Of a DNA stretch of 64,000 nt, positions 1 to 9,628 are shown in pieces. The DNA is from Pseudomonas frederiksbergensis (GTDB lineage Bacteria > Pseudomonadota > Gammaproteobacteria > Pseudomonadales > Pseudomonadaceae): the NCBI RefSeq assembly GCF_000802155.2, contig NZ_JQGJ02000012.1:93627-157626 (forward strand), read 5' to 3'. A program made the position numbers and the translations under genes. The stretch's first letter is position 1, and each line of letters opens with the position of its first letter. A model generated the notes under the pieces. It did not search any database, was not told the DNA's origin, and saw only the letters and a program-made list of their open reading frames with translations.

Positions 1-954
1 GACTACACGGTGCAGCGCTTGCCCGATAACACCTCGATGGGGGCGTTCAACACCGCGACCACGCCTCCACCGGTGGTCGATGGTTTCGCCTTGACCTTCG
101 GCGGTGGCCCGGCGGTGGCCGGTGATTCGTTCAAGATCACCCCGACCCGCAACGCGGCGGGCAGCATCAAGACCGAGATGACCGACTCCAAGCGGCTGGC
201 GATTGCCGCGCCGCTGGGCGCCGCCATCACGCCGGGCGGCAGCGGCACGCTGACCATTCCGGCCAGCGGCCAGCCGACCATGACCACCAAGCTGGACATC
301 TACGACGAAGCCACCACCAGCATCATCCAGAACGGCATCAAGAACTCGATGCCGGTCAAGGTGGTGTTCGGGGCGACGTCGGCCGGTGGCTCCAGCCAGG
401 CTTACCAACTACGCGATGCCCAGGGTGGCTTGATCAGCAGCGGCACGATCATACCCGGCCAGAGCAACACCCTGAGCCTGAGCGTTCCGCTCAAGGACGC
501 CACGGGTGCCCCGATCATGGATTCGTCCGTACCGCCGGTGCAGCGTACCGTCACGTTCGACATGTCGATCGCCGGCGCTCCATCCGACGGCTCAGGTATC
601 AACATCAGTCTCAGCCAGCCCGGCAGCCTGGACAACCGTAACGGGACCATCCTGGCGGGCTTGCAGACCGCCAAGACTGTGGACACCAACTCCGGCAGTA
701 AAGGCATTTCCCTGAACGATGCCTACGGCAAGTTGGTGGAAGGCGTCGGTGCCAAGGCTGCCCAGGGCAAGCTGGACAGCGCCGCCACTGGCGCGATCCT
801 GGACAACGCCAAGAATGCCCGCGATTCGTTGTCCGGCGTGGACCTGGATGAAGAAACCGGCAACCTGGTCAAGTTCCAGCAGTACTACACCGCATCCTCG
901 CAGATCATCAAGGCTGCGCAACAAATCTTCAGTACATTGATCAACAGTCTTTAA
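1..954 (+). CDS. flgK: Flagellar hook-associated protein 1 FlgK, 3' part (5' end outside window)
   Basis: The frame is open from the first base of the window to a TAA at 952-954, so only about the last 317 residues are present. FlgK is the first hook-filament junction protein; it is exported through the flagellar type III system and sits between hook and FlgL. The visible part has a Ser/Thr/Gly-rich beta domain without Cys, then a C-terminal amphipathic helix region (roughly the last 90 residues, including NLVKFQQYYTASSQIIKAAQ) typical of the conserved FlgK C-terminus, which packs against the N-terminal helix in the export-competent rod-type fold. The assignment rests on this C-terminus and on flgL following 13 bases later, the invariable flgKL order. 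The 5' half, including the start and promoter, cannot be judged. Confidence 0.93.
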   Translation, partial: DYTVQRLPDNTSMGAFNTATTPPPVVDGFALTFGGGPAVAGDSFKITPTRNAAGSIKTEMTDSKRLAIAAPLGAAITPGGSGTLTIPASGQPTMTTKLDIYDEATTSIIQNGIKNSMPVKVVFGATSAGGSSQAYQLRDAQGGLISSGTIIPGQSNTLSLSVPLKDATGAPIMDSSVPPVQRTVTFDMSIAGAPSDGSGINISLSQPGSLDNRNGTILAGLQTAKTVDTNSGSKGISLNDAYGKLVEGVGAKAAQGKLDSAATGAILDNAKNARDSLSGVDLDEETGNLVKFQQYYTASSQIIKAAQQIFSTLINSL

Positions 955-967
955 GGAGCCGTAGCCC

Positions 968-2533
968 ATGCGCATTTCTACTTCTCAGTTTTACGAAAGC
1001 ACGGCTGCGAACTACCAGAAAAACTTCGCCAAGGTCGTCAAGAGCAGCGAGGAGGCCAGCAGCCTGGTGCGTGTGAACACCGCCGCCGATGATCCAGTCG
1101 GTGCTTCGCGCTTGCTGCAACTGGGTAACCAGGCTTCGATGCTGTCCCAGTACGAAGCTAACGTCACCACCATCAAGGCGACCCTGGGCAACACCGAAGC
1201 GGTCATGACCAGTATCGGCAACGTACTGCAGCGCGCCAAGGAGTTGGCCGTTAGTGCCGGCAACGCCGCCTACACCGACGCAGACCGTAAAGCGGTCGCT
1301 TCGGAATTGGGCTCGATTGAAGAACAGCTGCTCAGCCTGATGAACACCAAAGATGAGAACGGCAAATACATCTTCGCCGGTTCCAAGGGCGATGTCGTGC
1401 CGTTCACCCGCAATGACGACGGCACCTACAGCTACAACGGCGACCAGGTCACCCTGGACCTGCCGATCGGCGACACCATGTCCATGGCCACCAACAGCAC
1501 CGGCTGGGAAGTGTTCCAGCAAGCCGTCAACACCAGTCGTACTCAGGTCACCATGACCGCGCCGCCAGTGGATGATGGTCGTGTGGTGTTGACCAACGGC
1601 CAGGTGTCGTCCAGCGTGAGCTACAACAGCCAGTTCCGCAGTGGTGAGCCGTACACCGTTGAGTTCGTCAGCGGCACCCAACTGAAAATCACCGACTCGG
1701 GCGGCAACGATGTGACCGCCGAAGCCAGCAAGGGCGGTGTCATCCAACCGCACAACCAGGCCGGGCAGACCGTGAGCTTTCGCGGTGTTGACCTGACCTT
1801 GAACGTCAACCTTCATGCAGGCGAGGTCGCGGACACGGTTTTGACAGGTCGTACCTTCACCCTGGCCGCCAAACCTGACTCAATCACGCCGGCACGCAGC
1901 CCGGGCAATACCACCGCGACCCAGATTACGGGCAGCCAGATCACCGATCCGGCTGCTTACCACGCCAGTTTTCCGACGGGGTCTGCCGTTCTGAAGTTCA
2001 CCAGCGCCACGGATTTCGACCTCTACGCCGCGCCACTGACCGCCGACAGCAAACCAGTATCGAGCGGCACCCTGGCAGGCAACGTCGCCACCGCATCCGG
2101 GGTGAGTTTCACCCTTAATGGTGCTGCGGCGGCCAACGATCAGTTCAGCATCGCAGTCAACACCCACGAGACCCAGAACATCCTGGACACCGTGAGCCAG
2201 TTGCGGACCGCATTGAACACACCGGCTGATGGCGACAACATCGCCATCCAGAAGTTGAACGCGGCGCTGGCTTCGGGTATCGGTAACCTGGCCAGCGGCA
2301 CCGACCAATTGACCAGCGCATTGAGTTCGGTTGGTGGACGTGGGCAGTCGCTCGATACCCAGAGCGATACCAACCAGAGCTTCGTCCTCGCCAATTCGCA
2401 AACCCAGTCGGCGATTCGTGACTCCGACCCAGCGGAGGTGATGACGCGCCTGACGTTGCAGCAGACTATGCTTCAAGCGTCGCAGTTGGCGTTCAGCAAG
2501 ATCGCTCAATTGGGCTTGTTCAACAAGATGTGA
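968..2533 (+). CDS. flgL: Flagellar hook-associated protein 3 FlgL
   Basis: 521 residues. It begins MRISTSQFYES, the typical FlgL/flagellin-like N-terminus, followed by a flagellin N-domain with the family motif VNTAADDPVGASRLLQL (about residues 36-52). The C-terminus (residues about 430-521, ending in AFSKIAQLGLFNKM) is the matching flagellin C-terminal helix. FlgL is the second junction protein, between FlgK and the filament. The middle (about 150-420) is Thr/Ser/Ala-rich and much longer than in E. coli FlgL (317 residues), as usual for Pseudomonas. The start is fixed by AAGGAG at 953-958, overlapping the flgK stop. It is cotranscribed with flgK. The next gene starts about 110 bases later and I see no clear terminator between them. 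Confidence 0.96.
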   Translation: MRISTSQFYESTAANYQKNFAKVVKSSEEASSLVRVNTAADDPVGASRLLQLGNQASMLSQYEANVTTIKATLGNTEAVMTSIGNVLQRAKELAVSAGNAAYTDADRKAVASELGSIEEQLLSLMNTKDENGKYIFAGSKGDVVPFTRNDDGTYSYNGDQVTLDLPIGDTMSMATNSTGWEVFQQAVNTSRTQVTMTAPPVDDGRVVLTNGQVSSSVSYNSQFRSGEPYTVEFVSGTQLKITDSGGNDVTAEASKGGVIQPHNQAGQTVSFRGVDLTLNVNLHAGEVADTVLTGRTFTLAAKPDSITPARSPGNTTATQITGSQITDPAAYHASFPTGSAVLKFTSATDFDLYAAPLTADSKPVSSGTLAGNVATASGVSFTLNGAAAANDQFSIAVNTHETQNILDTVSQLRTALNTPADGDNIAIQKLNAALASGIGNLASGTDQLTSALSSVGGRGQSLDTQSDTNQSFVLANSQTQSAIRDSDPAEVMTRLTLQQTMLQASQLAFSKIAQLGLFNKM

Positions 2534-2643
2534 TCCAGGGCAGGGGCCGTGATGCTATAAGCGGTCCCCGACCCGTTTCTTTATACGATTCAGGACGTCC
2601 TGCTCTCGCCTGAGTTGGCGCCCACCGGTTGAGAGCCAAGCGT

Positions 2644-5600
2644 GTGAAATCAGCTCCTCTTGTCAGCATCGCCATCCCCGCGTACCACTCACGCTTTTTC
2701 CGCCTCGCCTTGCAAAGCGCGCTCGAGCAGAGCTACGAGAATCTTGAGATTGTTATCTGCGACGATTGCCGCGGCGATGAAGTCGAGCGTATTGTCCAGG
2801 AGCTTGAAGCAGGCTCGAGTGTTGCGGTGCGCTACCTGCGCAACCCTACCCGGCTGGGGTTCCAGCAAAACCTGTTGCGTTGCCTTGAAGAGTCCCGGGG
2901 CGAGTACATCAAGTTCCTCTGCGATGACGATCAGTTGCTGGCGTTCTGCGTCAGCCAGCAGGCGGCCATCCTGCAAGAACATCCGCAAGTATCGTTGGTG
3001 ATCAACAAGCATCACCTGATCGATGCCGACAACTACGCCTTGCCGATCCGTGTTGAAAACACCGGCATCACCCAGTTCGATGCGCTGTTCAACGGCAGCG
3101 ACATGCTGGCGTATTTTGAAAAAACCACCCGCAATATCCTTGGCGGTTTAAGTGGTGCATTGATGCGTCGCACCGACGTCGAGGCTTTGCTGCCGGCGTT
3201 GGCGCGGCCCGGCGAAGGCTTCGAGGCGGTCCTGGATTTTGCCTTGTTCATCTGCCTGTTGCGACGGGGTAACCTGGTCCAACTGTACGCCGAGGGAAGC
3301 GGTCAGCGCTTGCATCCGGACCGCCTGGCGCGTCAGGCCAAAATGCTTGAAGCGGCCACGGTGGAGCTGACGTGGCTCAAGGAAATGCTTGGCCAGCGCA
3401 GTGGCGAGCCGGCGCCGGCCAGTGGCTGGGTGCGTTACCAGGCGCTGGACCGAAGCAAGGAGGATGCGACCGAGTGGGAAGAAATAAACGTTTACTCGGT
3501 CATCGCGACTCGGCAGGGCGTTATCGGCTCGCAAGTTGGCACTGACATCGAAAGCTACGCAGACCTCTATGTGCAGTGGTTGGAGTGCCGCCGTTTCAGT
3601 CCATTGCGCAAGCAAGTCCTGTCCCGGCAGATCGCGCGCTGGGCCTATCGTCCGAGGATCGTCCCCGTCATTATCGATGAGCAGGACGATCCTTATGCGC
3701 TCGGCATTACCCTGCAAAGTATCACGGCCCAGGCCTATGCCTGCGAATCGGTGCTGCTGCTGTCCAACGGTCGCCAGGGTGTGGACAACCATATCCTGCG
3801 CCTTGGACTGCAGGCTGACTGGGTGCAGCAGCTCAATGGGCTTTTGCCTCAATTGGACGGCGCCGATTGGTTCTACCTGCTGCGTGCCGGCGACCGCTTG
3901 ACCGAGTCTGCGCTCCTGGTCATGGCCGACCGGATTGTCAGCTCGCCAAGTGCTGCCTGCATCTACAGCGATGAAGGCGCGCTGGTGGATGACAAATCGG
4001 CGGAGCCGATCTTCAAGCCCGACTTCAACCTCGATCTGATGCGCGGTTACCCCTATGTCGGTCGGACTCTGGCTTTCGAGCGCGCGCGATTCCTGGCCTC
4101 GGGTGGATTCGATTCGAGCCTGGGCGAATTGGCGCCCCATGACTTGATCTGGCGACTGGTCGAAACGGACGGGCCGCAAGTTATTGGTCATATCCCTGAA
4201 GTCCAGGTCGAGTCGACGTTATCGTTCGCCCAATGGCTGTCGCAGCCGGAAGTCATCGAGCAAAACACCCGGCTGATCAGTGCGCATCTGCAGCGTATCG
4301 GCATTCCGCACCGGCTTCACCCCGGGGCGCTCCTCGCGCTGGTTCCGCGCATTGAATACCTCTTCGCCGAGCGTCCTCTGGTGTCGATCGTCATCAGCGT
4401 CAAGGATGACCTGAGTGCGCTGGAGCGTTGTATCAACAGCCTGCTCAGTGCGACGACATATCCGCACTACGAAATCATCATTGTCGATAACGCCAGTGAA
4501 AACGCCGCGCTGCAGCATTGGCTGCGGGGCATGGCTGAGCTGGGCAGCGAAAAATTGCGAATACTCCTGCACCCGGGAAGTAGTAGTGAAGCAGTGATCC
4601 GCAACTTCGCCCTACAGCATGCCCGTGGCGAATATCTGTTATTGCTCAACCCCAATTGCATCGTGCTGGAAGCCGCTTGGCTGGATGAGCTGCTCAATCA
4701 TGGGCAACGCCCCGAGGTCGGTATCGTGGGGCCTCGCACGCTTAACCAGCAGGGCCGGGTCATCGATGCCGGCATGATCATGGGGATGGGCGGGTTGGCG
4801 GGCAGGGCCTTTGTCAACGAATCGGTAACGTCTGGCGGCTACATGCAGCGCTTGCAGACCGTGCAGAACTGGAGCGCCGTTGGCGATCATTGCCTGTTGG
4901 TACGCAAGCAAGTTCTGGAGGAAGCTGGCGGGTTCGATGAGTCGATCACAACGCAGCGCATCAATTCTCTGGAGTTGTGCCAGCAGGTCGGAAAAAACGG
5001 TTACCTGATCGTCACCACGCCATACAGCGATGTCGTGCTGGCCTCCGGTGTGGAGCCTGGTCGTGATCCTTCTTGGAAGCAGCGGCTGGAGGAGGAGCAG
5101 GAGGCATTCTATCAGCGCTGGTTGCCCAAAATCGCCAACGATCCCGCCTACAACCGTAACCTGACCCTGACCGGAAAAAGCTTCAGCCTTGAACCCGGGC
5201 CACGCACCGGCTGGAATCCGTTGATCACCCGTAACGTGCCCTCGATCCTGGGGATGGCGGTCAACACCTCGGCGGTGGGGCATTACCGGGTCAGCCAGCC
5301 ATTGTTCGAGCTGGAGGCGGCGGGTCGAATCGTCGGGCGTGTTGCCTACGATACGCCCTCGATCATTGACATCGAGCGCCAGTCACCGGATGTGATCATT
5401 CTCCAGGGTCGCTATAACGTGGGTAAGTTCAAGGACATTGCCCAGGTCAAGACTTACTCCAAGGCCATGCGCATCTATGAACTGGATGATTACATCGCCA
5501 GGGTCCCGGAGAAAAACGAACACCGTCGCAATATGCCGGACAACCTCGAAGACTTGCTGCGCCAAGGTATCGCCCAGTGCGATCGGGTCGTGGTGTCCAC

Positions 5601-6221
5601 CCATCCGTTGGCGGACGCTTTGTCGAGCATGCACCACGATATTCGCGTCGTGCCGAACATGCTGGCGGCCGGCCTGTGGAACCAGCTTCGAAGCCAGCGT
5701 GCGACCTCCAGCAAGCCGCGTATCGGTTGGGGGGCGGCACCAGCCACCGTGGCGACCTGGAGCTTATCGCCGATGTCGTTCGGGAACTCGCTGATGAAGT
5801 CGAATGGGTTTTCTTTGGCATGTGCCCCGATTTGCTCAAGCCCTATATCCATGAATTCCATCCAGGCGTTAGCCTTGCGCTTTATCCGGCAAAACTGGCC
5901 AGTCTGAATTTGGACTTGGCCCTGGCGCCGTTGGAATTTCATATATTCAACGACTGCAAAAGCAACCTTCGCCTGTTGGAGTACGGTGCGTGTGGCTATC
6001 CAGTCATCTGCTCGGATACGGAGGCCTACCGAGGTCATTTGCCTTGCACGCGAGTCCTCACCAACAGTACCGAAGAGTGGCTTGAGGCAATCCGTATGCA
6101 TTTGGCAGATCCGATTGCCAGTTACCGGATGGGCGACGAATTACGTGAAGTGGTGCTGCGCGACTTTATCTTGCGCGGCGATAACCTGCAGTACTGGGCC
6201 AATGGTTGGCTGCCGGATTGA
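2644..6221 (+). pseudogene. fgt1: Large multi-domain glycosyltransferase (Fgt1-like, flagellin glycosylation), frameshifted
   Basis: Reading from GTG at 2644, a family 2 GT-A domain starts at once (VSIAIPAYHSRFF, acidic site FLCDDDQ). A degenerate middle GT-like module follows, then a second GT2 domain (VSIVISVKDDLSALERC, about residues 585-830), and last a GT-B domain (from about residue 870; RIYELDDY, then RIGWG). In the run of six Gs at 5729-5734 the frame is lost: frame 1 reads about 58 foreign residues to a stop at 5907, while the true continuation (GGTSHRGDLELIADVV ... YWANGWLPD) lies in another frame and ends at 6221. One extra G restores a single ORF of 1192 codons, an exact multiple of three. 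Position and architecture match Fgt1 of the P. syringae flagellin glycosylation island. A sequencing error in the homopolymer is possible. An upstream TTG at 2629 is an alternative start. Confidence 0.85.
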
Positions 6222-6283
6222 TGGGTTTCCCCGCGAAACTCCCGGTGTCGCTGATGCGGCCACCCACTTGTTAAGGAATGAAT

Positions 6284-9178
6284 ATGCAAAGCAATGTCCC
6301 AACAGGAACGACTGCGCCGTTGAGTGAACGGTTTACGCTGGTACTGCTTGCTCATGACCAGTCGACCGCCCTGCGGCGGGCGTTGCGCTATTACCGCGAC
6401 AGTTCATTCGCCGTGTTGGTGGTTGACTCATCAAGCCGGATCGATGGCAGTATCTCGATGGCATTCCCCGGCGTGCAGTGCCTGCATGCGCCTGAGGCGC
6501 GCGGCTTCGGCGAAAAGGTTCGCCAGGCCCTCGAGCGCGTTGCCACGCCTTACCTGGCGATTGCCGATGCCGAAAGTTTCCTGCTACCCCAGGCGCTCGA
6601 ACAATCGTTGAGTTTCCTGGAGGCGCATGCTGAATATGGCGTATGCCAAGGCTACAGCCTGGCGTTCGAGGCCCATGCCGACCGTGTCGACTATTATTTG
6701 CTCGATCGCAAGGGCTGCGAAGATTACCCCGGCGCATCGGCCGAAGCTCGGCTGACGGTGTTTGCTGAAGATTGTCCTTCACTGGTTAACGCGGTGACAC
6801 GCACTGAAACCCTGCGGCGCAGCTACGCTTCGTTGCCCGCCGATTTTGACTCTCGGTTGCAGGAGGCTGGTCATTCCCTTGGGTTGGTGACGGATGCAAG
6901 GGTCCGCTTGCTGGACATTCCCCATGGCGTAAACGAGCGTAGTCGCGTGGCGAAGCCATGCAACCCCGTCGGCACGGCGCCTGGTACCGAGGACTTGCGA
7001 GCCGTCGCTGAACAGGAACGCATGGCCACGATGCTGACCAGCGCTTCTGGTATGGATGATTCGGCGCTGGAACATGCCCGGGCCATACTCAAGAAGCTGG
7101 TCGAGCGTTCGGCGCCGCAGGCTGGGAAACTGTTCGAATCGACCTGGGATTCGCGGCGTGGCGAACCGATCCGACGTTTCGAGCCGACGCAGTACGTTGA
7201 GTTGCCTTTTTACAACCAGGCTTTCTTCGATGTGCTCGCGGCGCTGGAATTCCTGATTCATGCGGCGCCAAGCGGACAGGTGCAGCTGAGAGAGCTGGAA
7301 GCGGTCATGCTCAGGCAGAAAGAACTGTCGCGCCCTCAGCGCAATACCAGTGCCGAACCGCTTGATGAACAGCTGGCGAGGGCTTTTTTGAGCTATGCAT
7401 TCAATCAGGATCTGGTGAAGCAATTGCTCGGGCTCATGCAGGCCAAGGGTGACACGCGCTACGTGCAGATGCTTCAGGCCTGGGACCAACGACTCAAGGC
7501 TTCGGCGTTTGAAAATACCGCGAGGTTGTTCGACGCCACGCGCTCCGGTCAATTGCTGCGTTGGCTCGAGGCGCGCGAACCGAGTGCCAGTGAAGCTCAG
7601 AAAGTGTCCCAATACCTGGCCGCTCGCAACGGTGGACCTACCTTCGGTATTTTGATCCTCGATCTGGAAGCCGACATTTTCAAGATGCAGGCCACCTTCG
7701 ACAGCATAATCAACGGCTACTGCCGGGCGTTCAAGATTGTGGTGTTCACCACCGGCGACCTGCCGGCCGAGACGACGCCACAAAACGTCCTGCATTTCGT
7801 CAAGGTCAACGAAAGCAATTACGTCGAGAAGATCAATCAGGTGGTCAACCAGATCGATTGCGATTGGGTGGTCATGGCCGAAGCCGGCGATGAAGTCACG
7901 CCGGGAGGCCTGTTCCGCGCGGGTTTGGAGCTACTGGACGCTGGGCAGTGCCAGGCCGTGGCAATGGACGAGTTCCAGCGCCAGCCGGACGGGACCTTGG
8001 CTGATGTATTCCGGCCTGGGTTCAACTTGGACTTGCTGCAAAGCAACCCGGCGTTGATGGCCCGTCATTGGCTGATCCGCCGCGAGACATTCCTGAAGCT
8101 TGGCGGTTATTCGCGTGAATTCAAGAACGCGATGGAGTTCGACCTACTGTTGCGTCTGATCGAGCAGGACGGACTGGAAGGGCTTGCTCATCTGGATGAG
8201 CCCCTGCTGGTCTGCCAGGCGCCACCGGCGGAAAACAACGCCGATGAGCGCAAGACACTGCTGCGTCACCTGGCGGTTCGTGGCTATCAAGCTGACGTAA
8301 GCTCAGTGGTGCCGGGGACGCATAAGATCGACTATCGCTTTGCCGTCCGCCCGATGGTGTCGATCATTGTCCACGGCATTGGCGATCTGACAGCGTTGCA
8401 ACGTTGTTTGCTCAGCGTCCTGCAGCGCACTCGATATCAGCGCTACGAAGTGCTGGTCCCCACCCCGACCGCTAACCATTCGGTGCTGCGCACCTGGCTC
8501 GACGGTCAGGGGCACCAGGCCGGTCGCGTCCGGTTGCTGGATATCGACGCGGGCGTCGCGACGGGGACCCTGATTAACGCTGTGAGCCAGGAAGCCAAGG
8601 GCGACTACTTGGTGACGCTGGCGGCTGACAGCGAAGTGGTCAACGTCAACTGGATCGAATCGCTGCTCAATCAAGTGTTGCGCCCGGAGGTCGGCGTGGT
8701 CGGCGCCAAGCTGGTCGAGCGCGATGGAAGCATCGCCCAGGCTGGCCTGATCCTGGGACTGAACGACACAGTCGGCTCGGCTTTCGTCGGTGAGCCGAAG
8801 ACCGTCCGGGGCTACATGAACAGGTTGGTAGTCGAGCAGAACTGTTCGGCGGTGTCTTTCGCCTGCCTGATGATTGCCAAGCAATTGTTCGAAGCGGCCG
8901 ACGGCATTGATACGGCATTGTTCGACGATGCGCTGGGTGACGTCGACTTGTGCCTCCGGGTTGGCCAGGCAGGTTATCTGACGGTATGGACGCCGCATGT
9001 GCAAGTGATCCAGCCCGGCGTGCTGGTGAGTACGCCGCAGGCGCTTGCGGCGCTGCGTGAGAAGTGGTCCGGGGCGTTCGCCCAGGACCGGTTCTACAAC
9101 GGCAACCTGGCGCTGCAAGGTGCGGGTTTTACCCTCGGACCGGTGCGCAACGTACCTTGGACCGACTTGCTGAACTAA
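6284..9178 (+). CDS. fgt2: Large multi-domain glycosyltransferase (Fgt2-like, flagellin glycosylation)
   Basis: About 964 residues, intact. The N-terminal module (FTLVLLAHDQSTALRRALRYY ... LAIADAES, about 1-200) looks like a nucleotide-sugar GT-A fold of the TIGR00180 kind. A helical stretch follows (about 230-420). Two further GT2-like modules come next; the last (VRPMVSIIVHGIGDLTALQRC to SFACLMIAKQLFEAADGID) aligns by eye with the second GT2 module of the preceding gene, so the two are paralogues. The usual acidic metal-binding positions are weak in this last module (PTPT and AADSE), which suggests it may not be catalytic. ATG 6284 is chosen over ATG 6278 because AAGGA (6273-6277) abuts the earlier codon but is 6 bases from the later one. 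In P. syringae Fgt2 extends the O-glycan on flagellin; function here is inferred from position and architecture. Confidence 0.82.
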   Translation: MQSNVPTGTTAPLSERFTLVLLAHDQSTALRRALRYYRDSSFAVLVVDSSSRIDGSISMAFPGVQCLHAPEARGFGEKVRQALERVATPYLAIADAESFLLPQALEQSLSFLEAHAEYGVCQGYSLAFEAHADRVDYYLLDRKGCEDYPGASAEARLTVFAEDCPSLVNAVTRTETLRRSYASLPADFDSRLQEAGHSLGLVTDARVRLLDIPHGVNERSRVAKPCNPVGTAPGTEDLRAVAEQERMATMLTSASGMDDSALEHARAILKKLVERSAPQAGKLFESTWDSRRGEPIRRFEPTQYVELPFYNQAFFDVLAALEFLIHAAPSGQVQLRELEAVMLRQKELSRPQRNTSAEPLDEQLARAFLSYAFNQDLVKQLLGLMQAKGDTRYVQMLQAWDQRLKASAFENTARLFDATRSGQLLRWLEAREPSASEAQKVSQYLAARNGGPTFGILILDLEADIFKMQATFDSIINGYCRAFKIVVFTTGDLPAETTPQNVLHFVKVNESNYVEKINQVVNQIDCDWVVMAEAGDEVTPGGLFRAGLELLDAGQCQAVAMDEFQRQPDGTLADVFRPGFNLDLLQSNPALMARHWLIRRETFLKLGGYSREFKNAMEFDLLLRLIEQDGLEGLAHLDEPLLVCQAPPAENNADERKTLLRHLAVRGYQADVSSVVPGTHKIDYRFAVRPMVSIIVHGIGDLTALQRCLLSVLQRTRYQRYEVLVPTPTANHSVLRTWLDGQGHQAGRVRLLDIDAGVATGTLINAVSQEAKGDYLVTLAADSEVVNVNWIESLLNQVLRPEVGVVGAKLVERDGSIAQAGLILGLNDTVGSAFVGEPKTVRGYMNRLVVEQNCSAVSFACLMIAKQLFEAADGIDTALFDDALGDVDLCLRVGQAGYLTVWTPHVQVIQPGVLVSTPQALAALREKWSGAFAQDRFYNGNLALQGAGFTLGPVRNVPWTDLLN

Positions 9179-9628
9179 CCGCCGCATAACCGTGCGGATG
9201 AATCGTGGCGAGGGAGCTTGCTCCCGCTGGGCTGTGAAGCAGCCCCTTTTGTGAGCGCTTCGCACTCAAGCGGGAGCAAGCTCCCCCGCCACAATTAATC
9301 AAACGCCTTCTGCAGTTTTCCACCGGGTACGGCAGGTAAATCTACCGTCGCTCTCACACAATTGCATCGCCATCCCCTACATTCCTGTCCGGTGTCCAAT
9401 CCGATCGCGAGAAATGACACTGCTTCATTTGTCATGAAAAAATGCCCCTTGAGGACAAAACAGCGTGACGCATAGGTCATAAAGTGCATCTTCACTGTAT
9501 TGTATTCCCCGGAGTGGAGGCCCGTTCGTTCGCCTGGCAAGGCTTCCGCCCTCGGAAATCAACCATTTTGAAGCGCCCCTGAGCTTTTGGGGGTGAACCT
9601 AGTCGCAGTACATGATCGGGAAGCCATG
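9179..9628. other. 450-base intergenic region before the fabH-like gene
   Basis: No convincing gene. The first third holds a REP inverted pair (9205-9294). The rest has two short dyads: ATGACA (9414-9419) with TGTCAT (9430-9435), and TGAC (9466-9469) with GTCA (9476-9479). These could be regulator operators but match no site I can name. No GG-N10-GC sigma-54 element or FliA element was found, so the promoter of the downstream gene is not identified. Confidence 0.5.
9205..9294. repeat. REP inverted pair (BIME-like)
   Basis: A left arm GTGGCGAGGGAGCTTGCTCC and a right arm GGGAGCAAGCTCCCCCGCCAC are inverted copies of the common fluorescent-Pseudomonas REP core, with about 45 bases between them. 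The element is noncoding and lies directly after the fgt2 stop. The same core recurs at 49043-49076, 58580-58609 and 59627-59662. Confidence 0.75.

Noticed and set aside
5577..6221. The 3' part of the first glycosyltransferase as a separate gene
   Set aside because: Its first codons are out-of-frame DNA of the upstream gene with no ribosome site; it is the displaced C-terminus, not an independent protein.
9295..9540. 81-codon minus-strand frame in the fgt2 to fabH-like gap
   Set aside because: No ribosome site, no family resemblance, ends inside the REP-flanked region; judged chance.
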